Position numbers and translations under genes: made by a program. Below, one piece after another: positions 63,251 through 64,000 of a stretch of DNA of 64,000 bases. The notes below the pieces were generated by a model. That model did no database searches. It had not been told where the DNA came from and worked only from the letters and a program-made list of their open reading frames with translations. The number at the start of each line of letters is the position of its first letter. Positions within the stretch are counted from its first letter, which is position 1. The stretch comes from Cololabis saira. Its lineage: Eukaryota > Chordata > Actinopteri > Beloniformes > Belonidae. The stretch is taken from the NCBI RefSeq assembly GCF_033807715.1, contig NC_084609.1, positions 36,002,113-36,066,112 on the forward strand, written 5' to 3'.

Positions 63251-64000
63251 CAGCTGGTGACATCATCACAGGGGGAGGAGCTTACCGGGCCTCCGCAGGC
63301 CAGAAGGTTTCTGTTTAAGCCTCTACTGACCGAGTGGGGGGCGGGGCTTATACCGGGAGGGGGCGGGGCTTACAGGTGCAGCAGATGGGCGAGGAACCAG
63401 TCTCTTTAAGTCGCTGTCGACTTAAAGAGACGAAAGCGTGACCCAATTATAGATGACAGCTCCAGGGGGGCGGGACCAGGACCAGGACCAAGTCAGCAGC
63501 AAGAACAGACAAACGCCGTCCCGGTTCCCGTTCCGTCCCCCCCAGTCCCCCCGGAGACACCCAGACGTCCCAGACTACGTCCAAACATCTTATCCAGTAT
63601 TGATCACCGGCAGATCAAAAGGTCCGGAGTCTGAACCAGGATCAGAACATCCAGGTCAGCTGATCGTTACAGCTCCGTGACGACCTGATGGGGGTCAGAG
63701 GTCATGATGGATCCGTATTGATCCCCGAGCGGTTCAGCCCCCCCTTCCACCAGTCAGATGTCAGAGAACCCGACACCTGACCGGCGCCAGTTCTCTGTTT
63801 CAATCCCATGATCCCACGCTGCCGACCGCAGAAACAGCTGGGAGGTACGGTTGCATCACAGCGTTGCCACGGCAACCCCACACACACAGACACGCACATA
63901 CAGACACACACACGTGGGTGTGTTTGTCTGGAGATCATGAAACAATAACGAGATCAAGTTCAACACGTTTCCATAAAAACCCTCCTCATGCTGACCCGGG
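63251..64000. other. Right-hand flank without recognised genes
   Basis: GC-rich DNA with GGGGCGGGGCTT repeats (63340-63370), a perfect hairpin at 63400-63431 and a CACACA-rich tract at 63876-63912. No exon recognised. Confidence 0.35.
63400..63431. repeat. Perfect 14-bp hairpin
   Basis: GTCTCTTTAAGTCG, loop CTGT, then CGACTTAAAGAGAC. No T run follows, so not a terminator. Confidence 0.9.

Overview
The window looks like a piece of a teleost fish chromosome. It holds one recognisable multi-exon gene with GT-AG introns, many transposon families that I know from fish genomes (hAT, Tc1/mariner and Harbinger-type MITEs, L2/Rex-type and L1-type LINE ends, a tRNA-derived SINE) and very large tandem arrays. 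I see no bacterial or viral gene organisation. The species cannot be fixed from the sequence.

From about 2.7 to 31.3 kb (minus strand) lies an EPS8 gene, encoding the actin-capping/bundling and Rac-signalling adaptor. I could place 19 coding exons by eye. All splice phases agree and together they give 784 codons from the start Met, running through the PTB domain, proline-rich stretches, the SH3 domain and the C-terminal actin-binding effector region. Only the last coding exon (about 37 residues in mammalian EPS8) is missing; it should lie beyond position 1. A possible terminal exon of a second, unidentified minus-strand gene, with a poly(A) signal, sits at 32.6 kb.

The EPS8 introns are packed with mobile DNA. 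The 8.3-kb intron between exons 17 and 16 holds a 765-bp hAT-type element with an 8-bp target duplication, a 20-bp minisatellite and a 4.9-kb composite transposon in which one terminal-inverted-repeat element has inserted into the end of another, each with a 6-bp target duplication. The next introns hold a three-deep nest of MITEs, a LINE interrupted by a hAT-type MITE, a LINE reverse transcriptase with an apparent in-frame deletion, and other LINE ends and mariner-type palindromes.

From 33.6 to 59.8 kb the window is almost all tandem repeat: a 40-bp array (1.5 kb), a (CA)n tract, a 17-bp array (10.5 kb, about 615 monomers, with an exact 2,159-bp higher-order tandem duplication) and a roughly 20-bp array (8.9 kb, with larger repeat units about 1 and 4 kb apart). 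Insertions of MITEs and an L1 3' end mark the array borders.

From 59.8 to 64 kb there is a LINE 3' end, a MITE carrying a tRNA-derived SINE, and a large inverted-repeat element enclosing a decayed hAT transposon that keeps the last transposase exon. I found no new functional gene system. The most notable objects are the 6-bp-duplication transposon family with its fold-back member and the two giant short-period arrays.
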